From: Calidihabitans tengchongensis
GTDB taxonomy: Bacteria; Sysuimicrobiota; Sysuimicrobiia; Sysuimicrobiales; Kaftiobacteriaceae
DNA: 64,000 nt
NCBI GenBank assembly: GCA_031459615.1
Contig: JAVKIE010000008.1
Coordinates: 55,988-119,987 of the forward strand
Direction: 5' to 3'
Part shown: in pieces, positions 16,397-24,256 of the stretch
Layout of the letters: every line of letters starts with the position of its first letter
How positions within the stretch are numbered: position 1 is the stretch's first letter
Position numbers and translations under genes: made by a program
The notes under the pieces: model-generated
Database searches by the model: none
What the model saw: only the letters and a program-made list of their open reading frames with translations
Told to the model about the DNA's origin: nothing

Positions 16397-17734
16397 TTAC
16401 CGCCGGGGCAGGGACAGGCCGTGGGCGGTCTTCTCCCAGGTGGTGTGGCCGGTGACGGCGCTGCGCACGAAGCGGTGTACAGCCAGGGGCACCACCAGGA
16501 GCCGGTGGAGGGAGAAGATCCCCGAACGGACCACCACCGGCATGAGCGCCCACACCCGCCCCTGCAGCTGCAGCCCCAGCGCCGTCAGTACGGCTACCGT
16601 CAACGCCGCCGAGGCCGCCGTGGTCAGGGGGCGGGGCAGCTGCAGGTACAGGACCACGGCGCCGGCGGCGTCCAGCGCGGCATACAGATAGGAGGTCAGC
16701 AGGCTCAGGGTCACCAGCAGCCCGCCGCTGAGGAAGACGACCATGTCCAGCTTCTTGAACAGCGACATCCGGCCGAAGAGGATGGCGGGCAGGTGCTCGC
16801 CCAGGCACCGCAGGGCTCCCTCAAACCACCGCACGCGCTGGCGCAGGAGATCCCGCAGGTGCGGAGGGGCCTCCTCCCACACCACGGCCTCCTCGCAGTA
16901 GCGGATCTCCCATCCGGCCAGGTGCAGCCGGATGGTCAGGTCGATGTCCTCGGTGAGCGCCTCCTCGCGCCATCCCCCCACCTCGTCCAGGACGTCGCGG
17001 CGCACCAGCAGGCCGTTGCCGGAGAAACTGACCATTCCCCCCAGCCAGCGGCGCGCCCGCTGCAGCGGGTGGTAGAACAGCCGGTACTCGTCGTCCTGGA
17101 CGCGGGTCAGGAGGTTCTGCCCGGCGTTGTACAGCTGCCGCTGGGCCTGCACCCCGCCCACCCGCGGGTCGTCCAGCAGGGCGACCATCGTCCGCAGGAA
17201 GTCCGGGCGGACCCGCGCGTCGGCGTCGAAGACGGCCACCACCTCGCCGCGGGCGCGGGCGATGCCGAAGTTCAGGGCCGCCGCCTTGCCCACGCTCCCC
17301 GGCGGGGTGCGCACCACCCGCACCGGGAGCTCCGCGGCCAGCCGGTCCAGGAGGACGCCGGTGCGGTCGGTGGACTGGTCGTCCACCACGATGACCTCAA
17401 ACCGCCGGCGCCCGCCCTCGGCATAGTCCAGGGCGCACAGGCTGCGCACGGTCCCCTCGATCACCGCCTCCTCGTTCTTGGCTGGCACCACGATGCTGAC
17501 AAAGGGCAGGCGGTCAGGCGGTGCCGGACGGCGCGGCCGCGGGCTGAGGGCACCGACCAGGACCATGAGCGCCCCGAATCCCCCCACGGCCAGGACCAGC
17601 CCCTGCAGCCAGGTGACGTCCACGAAGACCACGCGCAGCCATGCCAGGTCGCGATAGCGCAGGCTGTGGGCCACCCCCGCCACCCACAGCACGGCGAGGG
17701 CCACCAGAACCAGGGATCCGGATCGGGAGCGCAT
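16397..17734 (-). CDS. Membrane glycosyltransferase family 2 (processive type)
   Basis: 445 residues. Two N-terminal membrane segments (about 5-25 and 40-65) precede a GT2 domain with FVSIVVPAKNEEAVIEGTVR, VIVVDDQSTDRTG, VVAVFDADARVRPDFL, ALTEDIDLTIRL and RQRVRWFEGAL. These are the D,D,D(TED),QxxRW residues of cellulose, hyaluronan and poly-N-acetylglucosamine synthases. Three or four C-terminal membrane segments follow. It therefore probably polymerises or transfers a sugar at the membrane. PgaC-like proteins are the nearest in layout. It is convergent with the GT4 gene across the purine hairpin and lies 10 bases after mtnA in the same direction. Confidence 0.85.
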   Translation of the reverse strand: MRSRSGSLVLVALAVLWVAGVAHSLRYRDLAWLRVVFVDVTWLQGLVLAVGGFGALMVLVGALSPRPRRPAPPDRLPFVSIVVPAKNEEAVIEGTVRSLCALDYAEGGRRRFEVIVVDDQSTDRTGVLLDRLAAELPVRVVRTPPGSVGKAAALNFGIARARGEVVAVFDADARVRPDFLRTMVALLDDPRVGGVQAQRQLYNAGQNLLTRVQDDEYRLFYHPLQRARRWLGGMVSFSGNGLLVRRDVLDEVGGWREEALTEDIDLTIRLHLAGWEIRYCEEAVVWEEAPPHLRDLLRQRVRWFEGALRCLGEHLPAILFGRMSLFKKLDMVVFLSGGLLVTLSLLTSYLYAALDAAGAVVLYLQLPRPLTTAASAALTVAVLTALGLQLQGRVWALMPVVVRSGIFSLHRLLVVPLAVHRFVRSAVTGHTTWEKTAHGLSLPRR

Positions 17735-17744
17735 GCGGCCTCGG

Positions 17745-18794
17745 TTATTGTCTTGGGCGCGAGGAGGCCAGTTCCTGCAACGACCGGGTGTAGGGCGGCG
17801 TGGCCACGCCGACGTCGGTGACGATGGCGCTGATCAGGTGGTGCGGCGTGATGTCAAAGGCGATGTTCATCGCGGGCATGCCGGGCGGAGCCACCGGCAC
17901 GCCGGCGATGTGGGTGATCTCCTCGGGGCGGCGCTCTTCCACTGGAATGGCGTCACCCGTGGCGGTCCGGAAGTCGACGGTGGACAGGGGGGCGGCCACG
18001 ATGAAAGGGATCTCGTGGGCCCGCGCCAGGACCGCCAGAGTGTAGGTGCCGATCTTGTTGGCGGTGTCGCCATTGCGGGCGATGCGGTCGGCGCCCACCA
18101 CCACCCGGTCGATGCGTCCGGTGCGCATGAGCCACCCGGCGGCGTTGTCGGTGATGAGGGTGGCCGGGATGCCATCCCGCAGCACCTCCACCGCCGTCAG
18201 GCGCGCCCCCTGCAGGACCGGGCGGGTCTCGCACACGTAGACGTGAATGCCCTTCCCCTGCTCGTGGGCCGCCCGCAGGATCCCCAGGGCCGTCCCGTAG
18301 TCCACCGTGGCCAGGCTGCCGGTGTTGCAGTAGGTGAGGATGCGCTCGCCGGGGCGGATCAGGGCCGCCCCGTGGGCGGCCAGGGCGCGGTTGCTGGCCG
18401 CATCGGCCGCGGCCAGCGCCTGGGCCTCGGCCAGGAGCCGGTCGGCCAGGACGTCGGGGGGTGCGTCGGACAGGCCGTCGGCGACCGCCAGCACCCTCTC
18501 CACGGCCCAGCGCAGGTTCACCGCCGTGGGGCGGGTGGCCAGCAGATCCTGGGCGGCGCGACGCAGAGCCGACCGCTGGGCGGCGGCCCCGTCCGCCGCC
18601 GCCGACCGCGCCGCCAGCGCCAGACCGTACGCTGCGGCGGCGCCGATGGCCGGCGCCCCCCGGACCTTCAGCGAGCGGATGGCGTCGGCGACATCGGCGG
18701 CGGTCCGGCAGCGCAGATACCGCTCCTCGGCCGGCAAGGCGGTCTGGTCCAGTACGACCAGGGCGTCTCCGTCCCACCGCAGGCTGCGCAGCAT
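17745..18794 (-). CDS. mtnA: S-methyl-5-thioribose-1-phosphate isomerase
   Basis: 349 residues from ATG 18794, which has a good GAGGGGAAG Shine-Dalgarno; the longer frame would overlap sepF. Typical motifs: SLKVRGAPAIGAAAAYGLAL, ILTYCNTGSLATVDYGTALG with the catalytic cysteine, VYVCETRPVLQGARLTA, and VVGADRIARNGDTANKIGTY with the catalytic aspartate. The enzyme isomerises methylthioribose-1-phosphate to methylthioribulose-1-phosphate in methionine salvage. No other salvage gene is visible here. Related ribose-1,5-bisphosphate isomerases share the fold, but the motifs favour MtnA. Confidence 0.95.
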   Translation of the reverse strand: MLRSLRWDGDALVVLDQTALPAEERYLRCRTAADVADAIRSLKVRGAPAIGAAAAYGLALAARSAAADGAAAQRSALRRAAQDLLATRPTAVNLRWAVERVLAVADGLSDAPPDVLADRLLAEAQALAAADAASNRALAAHGAALIRPGERILTYCNTGSLATVDYGTALGILRAAHEQGKGIHVYVCETRPVLQGARLTAVEVLRDGIPATLITDNAAGWLMRTGRIDRVVVGADRIARNGDTANKIGTYTLAVLARAHEIPFIVAAPLSTVDFRTATGDAIPVEERRPEEITHIAGVPVAPPGMPAMNIAFDITPHHLISAIVTDVGVATPPYTRSLQELASSRPRQ

Positions 18795-18813
18795 CTTCCC
18801 CTCGCGGACCGGA

Positions 18814-19200
18814 TCACTCCAGGGGGAACGCGGAGCGGACATCGTCCACCCCCGGGTCGGCGGTGATGACCACGTGGCTGGGCGCGAACAGGAAAATCTC
18901 CTCCGCCACCCGGTGCAGATGCCCGTCCAGGGCGTAGGTCACGCCGCTGGTGAAGTCCACAATCCGCCGGGCCAGGTCCCCGGAGGTTCCCCGGAGATTC
19001 ACCACCACCGGACGGCGCATCTTGAGATAGTCGGCGGCCGCCCGGGCGTCGTCGAACGTCCGCGGGTGCAGGACCACGATTTCCTGCGGCGTCCGGGACG
19101 CCAGGTCCACCACCGTCCCGGGCCGCCGGCCGTCGCCGGCGTCCTCCCCCTCGCCGTCGGCAAACCCCAAAAACATCATCAGGCGCTGCAGTGCGCTCAC
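18814..19200 (-). CDS. sepF: Cell division protein SepF
   Basis: 128 residues. A short N-terminal amphipathic stretch (ALQRLMMFLGF) would bind the membrane. The core TPQEIVVLHPRTFDDARAAA, RRPVVVNLRGTSGDLARRIVDF and YALDGHLHRVAEEIFLFAP is the SepF FtsZ-binding domain. SepF polymerises into arcs that link FtsZ to the membrane in Firmicutes, Actinobacteria and Cyanobacteria. Here it sits with yggS and pgeF. In many genomes that trio follows ftsZ, but here it is 13 kb away from ftsZ. Both FtsA and SepF are present as membrane anchors. Confidence 0.93.
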   Translation of the reverse strand: MSALQRLMMFLGFADGEGEDAGDGRRPGTVVDLASRTPQEIVVLHPRTFDDARAAADYLKMRRPVVVNLRGTSGDLARRIVDFTSGVTYALDGHLHRVAEEIFLFAPSHVVITADPGVDDVRSAFPLE

Positions 19201-19267
19201 GGGATCCTCCCGATCGTCTCCCCTCCCCGGCGTTGCGTCTCCTCTCCCGTCGCCCTGGCGTTGCCGG

Positions 19268-19954
19268 TCAGGGGGCCGGGCCGAAGAGGGCCCGGCCGAT
19301 CCGGACCATGGTGGCGCCTTCTTCTACGGCCACGTCGAAGTCCTGGCTCATGCCCATGGACAGATGAGGCAGATCAGCCACGCCCCGCCGCGCCAGGTCG
19401 TCCCGCAGCTCCCGCAGCCGGGCGAAGACCGGCCGGACGGCCTCCGGGTCGTCGGCCACGGGCGCGATGGTCATCAGGCCCACGACCCGCAGCCCCGGCA
19501 GCCGGGACAGGGCCCGCACCAGCTCTGCGGCGTCCGCCGGCGCCACCCCGAACTTCTGCGGCTCGCCCGCCACGTTCACCTGGACCAGCACCTCCAGGGG
19601 GCGGCGTGTCCGGCGGCTCAGCTCCTCCCCCAGGGCCAGCCGGTCCACCGAGTGGATGAGCGCAAACAGCTGGGCGGCCTGCCGGGCCTTGTTGCGCTGC
19701 AGGTGGCCCACCAGGTGCCACCGCAGCCGGGCCGCCACCTCGCCCAGGGCCTGGATCTTGGCGGCGGCCTCCTGCACACGGTTCTCGCCGACGTCGGTGA
19801 TCCCGCAGGCGGCGGCCTCGAGGATCCGCGCCGGATCCACCCCCTTGGTCACCGCCACCAGCGTGACATCCTCGGGCTGCCGCCCGCTCCGGAGGGCCGC
19901 GCGGGCGATCCGTTCCCGGACCCGGGCGATCCGGGCGGCGAGCTCGGACACCAT
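19268..19954 (-). CDS. yggS: PLP homeostasis protein, YggS/YlmE/PLPBP family
   Basis: 228 residues from ATG 19954. VTLVAVTKGVDPARILEAAA carries the PLP-binding lysine; ITDVGENRVQEAAAKIQAL, WHLVGHLQRNKARQA, VLVQVNVAGEPQKFGV and LSMGMSQDFDVAVEEGATMVRIG are diagnostic. It is a single-domain alanine-racemase-like TIM barrel without known catalytic activity that buffers pyridoxal phosphate. It lies between pgeF and sepF, a conserved neighbourhood in Gram-positive-like bacteria. Confidence 0.95.
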   Translation of the reverse strand: MVSELAARIARVRERIARAALRSGRQPEDVTLVAVTKGVDPARILEAAACGITDVGENRVQEAAAKIQALGEVAARLRWHLVGHLQRNKARQAAQLFALIHSVDRLALGEELSRRTRRPLEVLVQVNVAGEPQKFGVAPADAAELVRALSRLPGLRVVGLMTIAPVADDPEAVRPVFARLRELRDDLARRGVADLPHLSMGMSQDFDVAVEEGATMVRIGRALFGPAP

Positions 19955-20066
19955 CACCGTATTCTCCCCCCACCGGGGGTTCCCTCCGCCGCTGACCCCG
20001 GCGGCGGGCCAGAGGCGGGACCGCCCCTGCCGGAACCGCAGGGGATCTCGCGCCGGGTGCGGGGCG

Positions 20067-20831
20067 TCAGGGTGGCAGGGCGATGAGCGCCGCCTGGCGG
20101 CCGGTGGTCCCATCCCGCCGGTACGAGTAGAACAGGTCGGGGTGCTCGTAGGTGCACCACGCCAGGGTCTCCACCTGCGCGGGGGGGACGCCCGCGTCGA
20201 CCAGCTGCCGGCGCACCGCCCCGTGCAGATCCATCCGCCAGTGGCCCGGCCGGCTCGGGGTCAGTACGTCTTCCCACCACGGCCACCGGCGCAGGCGGGC
20301 GACCACCGGCTCGTCCACCTCGTAGTGACAGGCCAAGATGGCCGGACCCAGCGCCGCCCGCAGGTCCTCCGGGCGGGAGCCGAACCGGTCGGCCAGCACC
20401 AGGACCGCCTGCACGGCCACCCCGGCGGCGATCCCCCGCCACCCGGCATGCACCGCCGCCACCACCCGCGCCCGGGGATCGGCCAGCAGCACCGGCACGC
20501 AGTCGGCCGCGTGCACGGCCAGGACCACCCCCGGCTCGGCGGTGGCGAGGCCGTCGGCCCCGGGGATGACCTGGCCGTCGTCGGCGCGTCCCACCACCGC
20601 CACCACGTCTCCGTGGACCTGGGCCGTCTCCACGTGGGCCCATCCCCCGGCGCCCAGGGCCTCCAGAACCCGCGCGCGGTTGGCCGCCACGGTCCGCGGG
20701 TCGTCGGAAGACCCCCGCCCCAGATTCAGCCAGGCCCAGGGGCCGGTGCTGGCGCCCCCGGTGCGGGTGGTGAAGGCGTGCACCACGCCCAGCGCCCGCA
20801 GGTGGTGAGACGTCAACAGCAGCGGCTCCAC
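20067..20831 (-). CDS. pgeF: Peptidoglycan editing factor PgeF (YfiH, multicopper laccase-like fold)
   Basis: 254 residues from a GTG start. Zinc-ligand motifs are present: TAQVHGD, HAADCVPVLLAD, VAAVHAGWRGIAAG and the late GPAILACHYEV. In E. coli the protein removes UDP-MurNAc-L-Ser misincorporation products. Homologues also deaminate or phosphorolyse purine nucleosides. It precedes yggS and sepF in the same direction, consistent with a cell-wall role, and lies 25 bases after phnE, so it may be read from the transporter transcript. Confidence 0.93.
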   Translation of the reverse strand: MEPLLLTSHHLRALGVVHAFTTRTGGASTGPWAWLNLGRGSSDDPRTVAANRARVLEALGAGGWAHVETAQVHGDVVAVVGRADDGQVIPGADGLATAEPGVVLAVHAADCVPVLLADPRARVVAAVHAGWRGIAAGVAVQAVLVLADRFGSRPEDLRAALGPAILACHYEVDEPVVARLRRWPWWEDVLTPSRPGHWRMDLHGAVRRQLVDAGVPPAQVETLAWCTYEHPDLFYSYRRDGTTGRQAALIALPP

Positions 20832-20856
20832 GGGCGGTGGCGCCGGGGCGGAGGGC

Positions 20857-22047
20857 TCAGACCACCCGCTCCCGGATGGCGGCGCTGAGGTAGTCCAGCA
20901 CGGCCACCACCAGAGTGATGGCCCACACGGCGGTGGCGGCCTGGCGGTACTGCAGCAGGTTGATGTACTGCTGGAGGATGAACCCGATCCCTCCCCCGCC
21001 CACGAACCCGATGACGGTGGACATGCGCACGTTGGTGTCCCACCGGTAGATGGTGAAGGCGATGAACGGGGGCACGATCTGCGGAACCACCGCGTAGCGC
21101 ACCACCTGCAGCGGGCTGGCCCCGGTGGCGGTGATGGCCTCGATGGGGCCGGGATCGATGGACTCGATCTGCTCCGAGTACAGCTTCCCCAGGGCGGCCA
21201 CCGAGTGCAGGGCCAGGGCCAGCACGCCGGCGAACGGCCCCAGGCCCACCCACACGGTGAAGATGATGGCCAGGATGAGCGGCTCGATGGACCGCATGAT
21301 GTTGAAGAAGGACCGGGTGAGGAAGTACACGGTGGTGCCCAGAGGGTTCTTGGCCATCAGGTTCTTGGCGCCCAGGAACGACAGGGGGACGGCGACCACC
21401 ACCGCGATGGTGGTGCCCATCAGGGCCAGAAAGACCGTCTCCACGATCTTCTGCGCGACCAGCACCAGCGTTTTGCTGGGCCGCAGCGGGCCGCTCTCCC
21501 AGGTGACCCGGGCGGCCAGGCGCTGCTGGGCGCCCCGGGGGCCGGCCTCCGGGCCCCGAAAGGCCTCGGGGACGGTGATGGTGACCTCAAACGCCCCCTG
21601 GGCGTCGGTGCGGAAGGTTGCCACCGGCTGGGGGTTGCCGATGGGGTTGACCCAGAACAGCGTGCCCGCGCTGTGGGGCCGGAACCCGCGACCCCGCACG
21701 GTCAGGGACTCCCCCACGGCCGTGACGCGGGTGGGAACCAGCAGCTGCGGGCCCCCGGGGGGCGGGGCGACATCCTCGGGCGGCACCGACGGGTCGACGG
21801 ACATGCCCAGCTGGACCTCCTGGGTCTGGACCGGGCGGGAGAGGACGTCGGGGCGGAACAGGTCCACCACGAAGGGGCGGACGAAGCGGGCCCCCGAGAC
21901 CAGCTCGGGCAGGTCGATCTGGGTGACCCGCCACCCGTAGGAGTACACCACCACCAGGACCAGCAGCAGCCCCAGGAACTTGGCGCTCTGAAACCACGGC
22001 CGCGGCCGGGTCACCGGAGCCGGTGCCGGCACGACCTCCTGGCTCAC
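20857..22047 (-). CDS. phnE: PhnE-type ABC transporter permease with an inserted extracytoplasmic domain
   Basis: 396 residues against a usual 260-290. TM1 is at about 23-42. Then comes an inserted region, about 60-205, that contains VPTRVTAVGESLTVRGRGF, a predicted beta-rich Ig/IPT-like segment (FRTDAQGAFEVTITVPEAF) and proline-rich stretches. The conserved permease part follows: FLALMGTTIAVVVAVPLSFL, RSFFNIMRSIEPLILAIIF, the EAA-type coupling loop EAITATGASPLQVVRYAVVP and VIGFVGGGGIGFILQQYINL. It transports phosphonate, phosphite or a similar anion across the membrane together with PhnC and PhnD. The insertion follows TM1, so it should face outside, where it could contact PhnD. It overlaps phnC (GTGA). 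Confidence 0.88.
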   Translation of the reverse strand: MSQEVVPAPAPVTRPRPWFQSAKFLGLLLVLVVVYSYGWRVTQIDLPELVSGARFVRPFVVDLFRPDVLSRPVQTQEVQLGMSVDPSVPPEDVAPPPGGPQLLVPTRVTAVGESLTVRGRGFRPHSAGTLFWVNPIGNPQPVATFRTDAQGAFEVTITVPEAFRGPEAGPRGAQQRLAARVTWESGPLRPSKTLVLVAQKIVETVFLALMGTTIAVVVAVPLSFLGAKNLMAKNPLGTTVYFLTRSFFNIMRSIEPLILAIIFTVWVGLGPFAGVLALALHSVAALGKLYSEQIESIDPGPIEAITATGASPLQVVRYAVVPQIVPPFIAFTIYRWDTNVRMSTVIGFVGGGGIGFILQQYINLLQYRQAATAVWAITLVVAVLDYLSAAIRERVV

Positions 22048-22814
22048 GTGATCTCCACCTCCACGGCCTCCTCACCGTAAATCTCCCGAAAGCGCCGGGC
22101 GTCGATGTCCGTGGGCAGGCCGTCGAAGATGATGCGCCCGGCCTTCAGGGCCAGGATGCGGGTGCCGTACCGCCGGGCGAGGCTGAGGAAGTGGAGGGCG
22201 CACAGGACGGTGATCCCGTCCTTCTTGTTCAGCTCCTCCACGTACTTCAGGACCGAGTGGGAGGTGGCGGGGTCGAGGCTGGCCACGGGCTCGTCGGCCA
22301 GGATCAGGGTCGGTTCCTGCATCAGGGCCCGGGCGATGCCCACCCGCTGCTGCTGGCCTCCGCTGAGCTGGTCGGCGCGGCTGTACGCCTTGTCGGCGAT
22401 GCCGACCCGCTGCAGGTTGTGCAGCGCCCGGGCGACCTCCTCCCGGGGGAAGTAATTCAGCAGCGCCCACCCCGGCGGCAGATACCCCAGCCGCCCCGTC
22501 AGCACGTTGGTGAGCACCGGCATGCGCCGCACGAGGTTGAACTGCTGGAAGATCATGCCGATGTGCCGGCGGACCCGCCGCAGCTCCGCCGGGGACAGGC
22601 TGGTGATGTCCACGCCGTCGATGTAAATCTTCCCGGCGGTGGGCTCGATCAGCCGGTTGATGCACCGCATCAGGGTGGACTTGCCCGATCCCGACAGCCC
22701 GATGATGACCACAAACTCCCCCGGCTCGACGCTGAAGGTGACGTCCCGCAGCGCCACCGTGCCGTCGGGATAGATCTTGGTCAGACCCTCTACCCGCAGA
22801 GACGATCCCTTCAC
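22044..22814 (-). CDS. phnC: PhnC-type ABC transporter ATP-binding protein
   Basis: 256 residues from GTG 22814 with a GGGAGG Shine-Dalgarno. Walker A IGLSGSGKSTLMRC, Q-loop MIFQQFNLVRRMPVLTNVL, signature QLSGGQQQRVGIARALMQ, Walker B LILADEPVASLDP and the H-loop ALHFLSLARRYG are all intact. LTNVLTGRLGY is typical of PhnC. It energises import through PhnE with PhnD as binding protein. No C-P lyase or phosphonatase gene is present in the window, so the substrate (phosphonate, phosphite, phosphate) is open. Confidence 0.93.
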   Translation of the reverse strand: MKGSSLRVEGLTKIYPDGTVALRDVTFSVEPGEFVVIIGLSGSGKSTLMRCINRLIEPTAGKIYIDGVDITSLSPAELRRVRRHIGMIFQQFNLVRRMPVLTNVLTGRLGYLPPGWALLNYFPREEVARALHNLQRVGIADKAYSRADQLSGGQQQRVGIARALMQEPTLILADEPVASLDPATSHSVLKYVEELNKKDGITVLCALHFLSLARRYGTRILALKAGRIIFDGLPTDIDARRFREIYGEEAVEVEIT

Positions 22815-22832
22815 GGCGGCCTCCCGACAGCC

Positions 22833-22860
22833 GGGGAGGAGGGCGGCCGCCCTCCTCCCC
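22833..22860. repeat. Perfect 28-bp palindrome between phnD and phnC
   Basis: GGGGAGGAGGGCGG at 22833-22846 is immediately followed by its exact reverse complement at 22847-22860. It lies 78 bases after the phnD stop and 19 bases before the phnC start. In the transcript it would form a very stable hairpin without a U-tract. This fits mRNA 3'-end protection of the binding-protein message or partial attenuation, a pattern known for ABC operons where more binding protein than ATPase is needed. Confidence 0.85.
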
Positions 22861-22937
22861 ACCCGTCCCTCACGCCTCCGGGACGCCGCCCTAACAGCGC
22901 CCCGCCGTCCGCCCTCGGGACGTCCCGCCCACGGCTG

Positions 22938-23927
22938 CTAGCGGGCCAGCTTCTGCAGATCCAGGCCCAGATAGGTTGCCGCATCCCGGATGGGCTGGAA
23001 GTACCAGTCCCCGATGGGGATCACGACCCGCCCGCCCCGGCGCACGATCCGCTCGGCGATGCTCGGGGGGAAGCGGATGCCCAGCTGGCGGACCTGCTCG
23101 TCGGTGAGCTCCACCACGTCGGTCAGGCCTTCGATGCTGTACAGGTTCCGCAGCGCCTCCTTGCCCTCGGTGGTGGTGGCGATGCGGAGCAGGCGGTCCT
23201 TGATGCGCGCCCGCATCTCCGGGCTCAGCCGCACGCTCAGGCTCCAGGTGTCGTTGGGAATGGGGTTGGTGTAGGCGATGGGCTTCACCTTTTCCATCAC
23301 GTCGGGGAACTGGGCCTGCACGGTGGTCCGGGCGTCCTCAAAGGTGGCTCCGCCGTCCACCTGCCCCCGGTAGATGGCCAGGATGACGTTGGGGTGGGAG
23401 CCGGCGAAGACGGTCTGGGAGAAGAAGGTGTCGGGGTCGTAGCCCATCTTCTTGAGCATGGCCGCCGGGAACAGGTATCCGGAGGTGGAGGCGGGATCCA
23501 CGAAGGCGAACCGCTTGCCCCGCAGTTGCTCGATCCGGGTGATGCCGCTGTCGGCGCGGACGCTGATCTGCGCCCGGTAGTAGGGCAGCCCGAACCGGAC
23601 CGAGATGGCCGCCACCTCCACGCCGCACTTCTGGTGCGCCAGGACGTAGCTGAACGGGTTGAGGGCCCCGATGTCCGCCCGCCCGGCGCACATGGCCTCC
23701 ACGGCGGCCGTGTAGCTGGTGGAGACCACGGCCTCGACCGGAATCCCCAGCGACACGCTGAGCATCCGTCCCAGGATCTGACCGCTGGTGAGAATGACGT
23801 CGGTCTCCCGGGAGGGGACGAACACCATCACCAGTTTGCTCTGGCCGACGGCGGTCCCGGCCGGGAGGCCGACCAGCGTCACCGCCAGGGCCAGCGCCAC
23901 ACCCAGCAGGCCTACCCTGCGCTGCAT
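22938..23927 (-). CDS. phnD: PhnD-type phosphate/phosphonate-binding protein
   Basis: 329 residues. A signal peptide covers about 1-28 (MQRRVGLLGVALALAVTLVG) and has no lipobox cysteine. The mature part shows VMVFVPSRETDVILTSGQIL, AMCAGRADIGALNPFSYVLA, FAFVDPASTSGYLFPAAMLK and GQVDGGATFEDAR, typical of the PhnD/PtxB/HtxB family. It would bind the anion outside the membrane. Its start lies 2 bases after the stop of the glutaredoxin-like gene (TGA-CG-ATG), so it is translationally coupled. Confidence 0.9.
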   Translation of the reverse strand: MQRRVGLLGVALALAVTLVGLPAGTAVGQSKLVMVFVPSRETDVILTSGQILGRMLSVSLGIPVEAVVSTSYTAAVEAMCAGRADIGALNPFSYVLAHQKCGVEVAAISVRFGLPYYRAQISVRADSGITRIEQLRGKRFAFVDPASTSGYLFPAAMLKKMGYDPDTFFSQTVFAGSHPNVILAIYRGQVDGGATFEDARTTVQAQFPDVMEKVKPIAYTNPIPNDTWSLSVRLSPEMRARIKDRLLRIATTTEGKEALRNLYSIEGLTDVVELTDEQVRQLGIRFPPSIAERIVRRGGRVVIPIGDWYFQPIRDAATYLGLDLQKLAR

Positions 23928-23929
23928 CG

Positions 23930-24244
23930 TCACGCGTGTCCCTCCTCCTCTCTGATGCTCCTGCGCTGCAGTTCGGGACTGAAGGAAACCCCTCCTCCGC
24001 CGCCCGTCCGGGCCTCCGCCGCCAGCTCGCGCACCCGCGCCCGGATGCGGTCGAGCCCGCACACCACCTCGCCGTCCACCACCAGGATGGGGCTGCCGTA
24101 GAGGTGGTAAGCGGCGACGATCTCCTCCGCCGCCTCCGGGCTGAGGGAGCGCTGCTCGAAGGGAATCCCGCAGCGGCGCAATTCGCCCAACACCGTCCGC
24201 GCGTGCCCGCAGTGGGGGACGCAGTAGACGATGACGGTGGGCAT
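23930..24244 (-). CDS. Glutaredoxin-like thiol protein
   Basis: 104 residues. The N-terminus VIVYCVPHCGHARTVLGELR has two cysteines in CVPHC (three residues between them rather than two), followed by a helix. FEQRSLSPEAAEEIVAAYHL and the cis-proline loop GSPILVVDGEVVCGL complete a thioredoxin-like fold. The last 25 residues are unrelated tail. It lies 12 bases after citrate synthase and 2 bases before phnD. Function as a dithiol or monothiol reductant is inferred. The altered spacing of the cysteines makes standard glutaredoxin chemistry uncertain. Confidence 0.7.
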   Translation of the reverse strand: MPTVIVYCVPHCGHARTVLGELRRCGIPFEQRSLSPEAAEEIVAAYHLYGSPILVVDGEVVCGLDRIRARVRELAAEARTGGGGGVSFSPELQRRSIREEEGHA

Positions 24245-24256
24245 CCGCAGGCCCCC

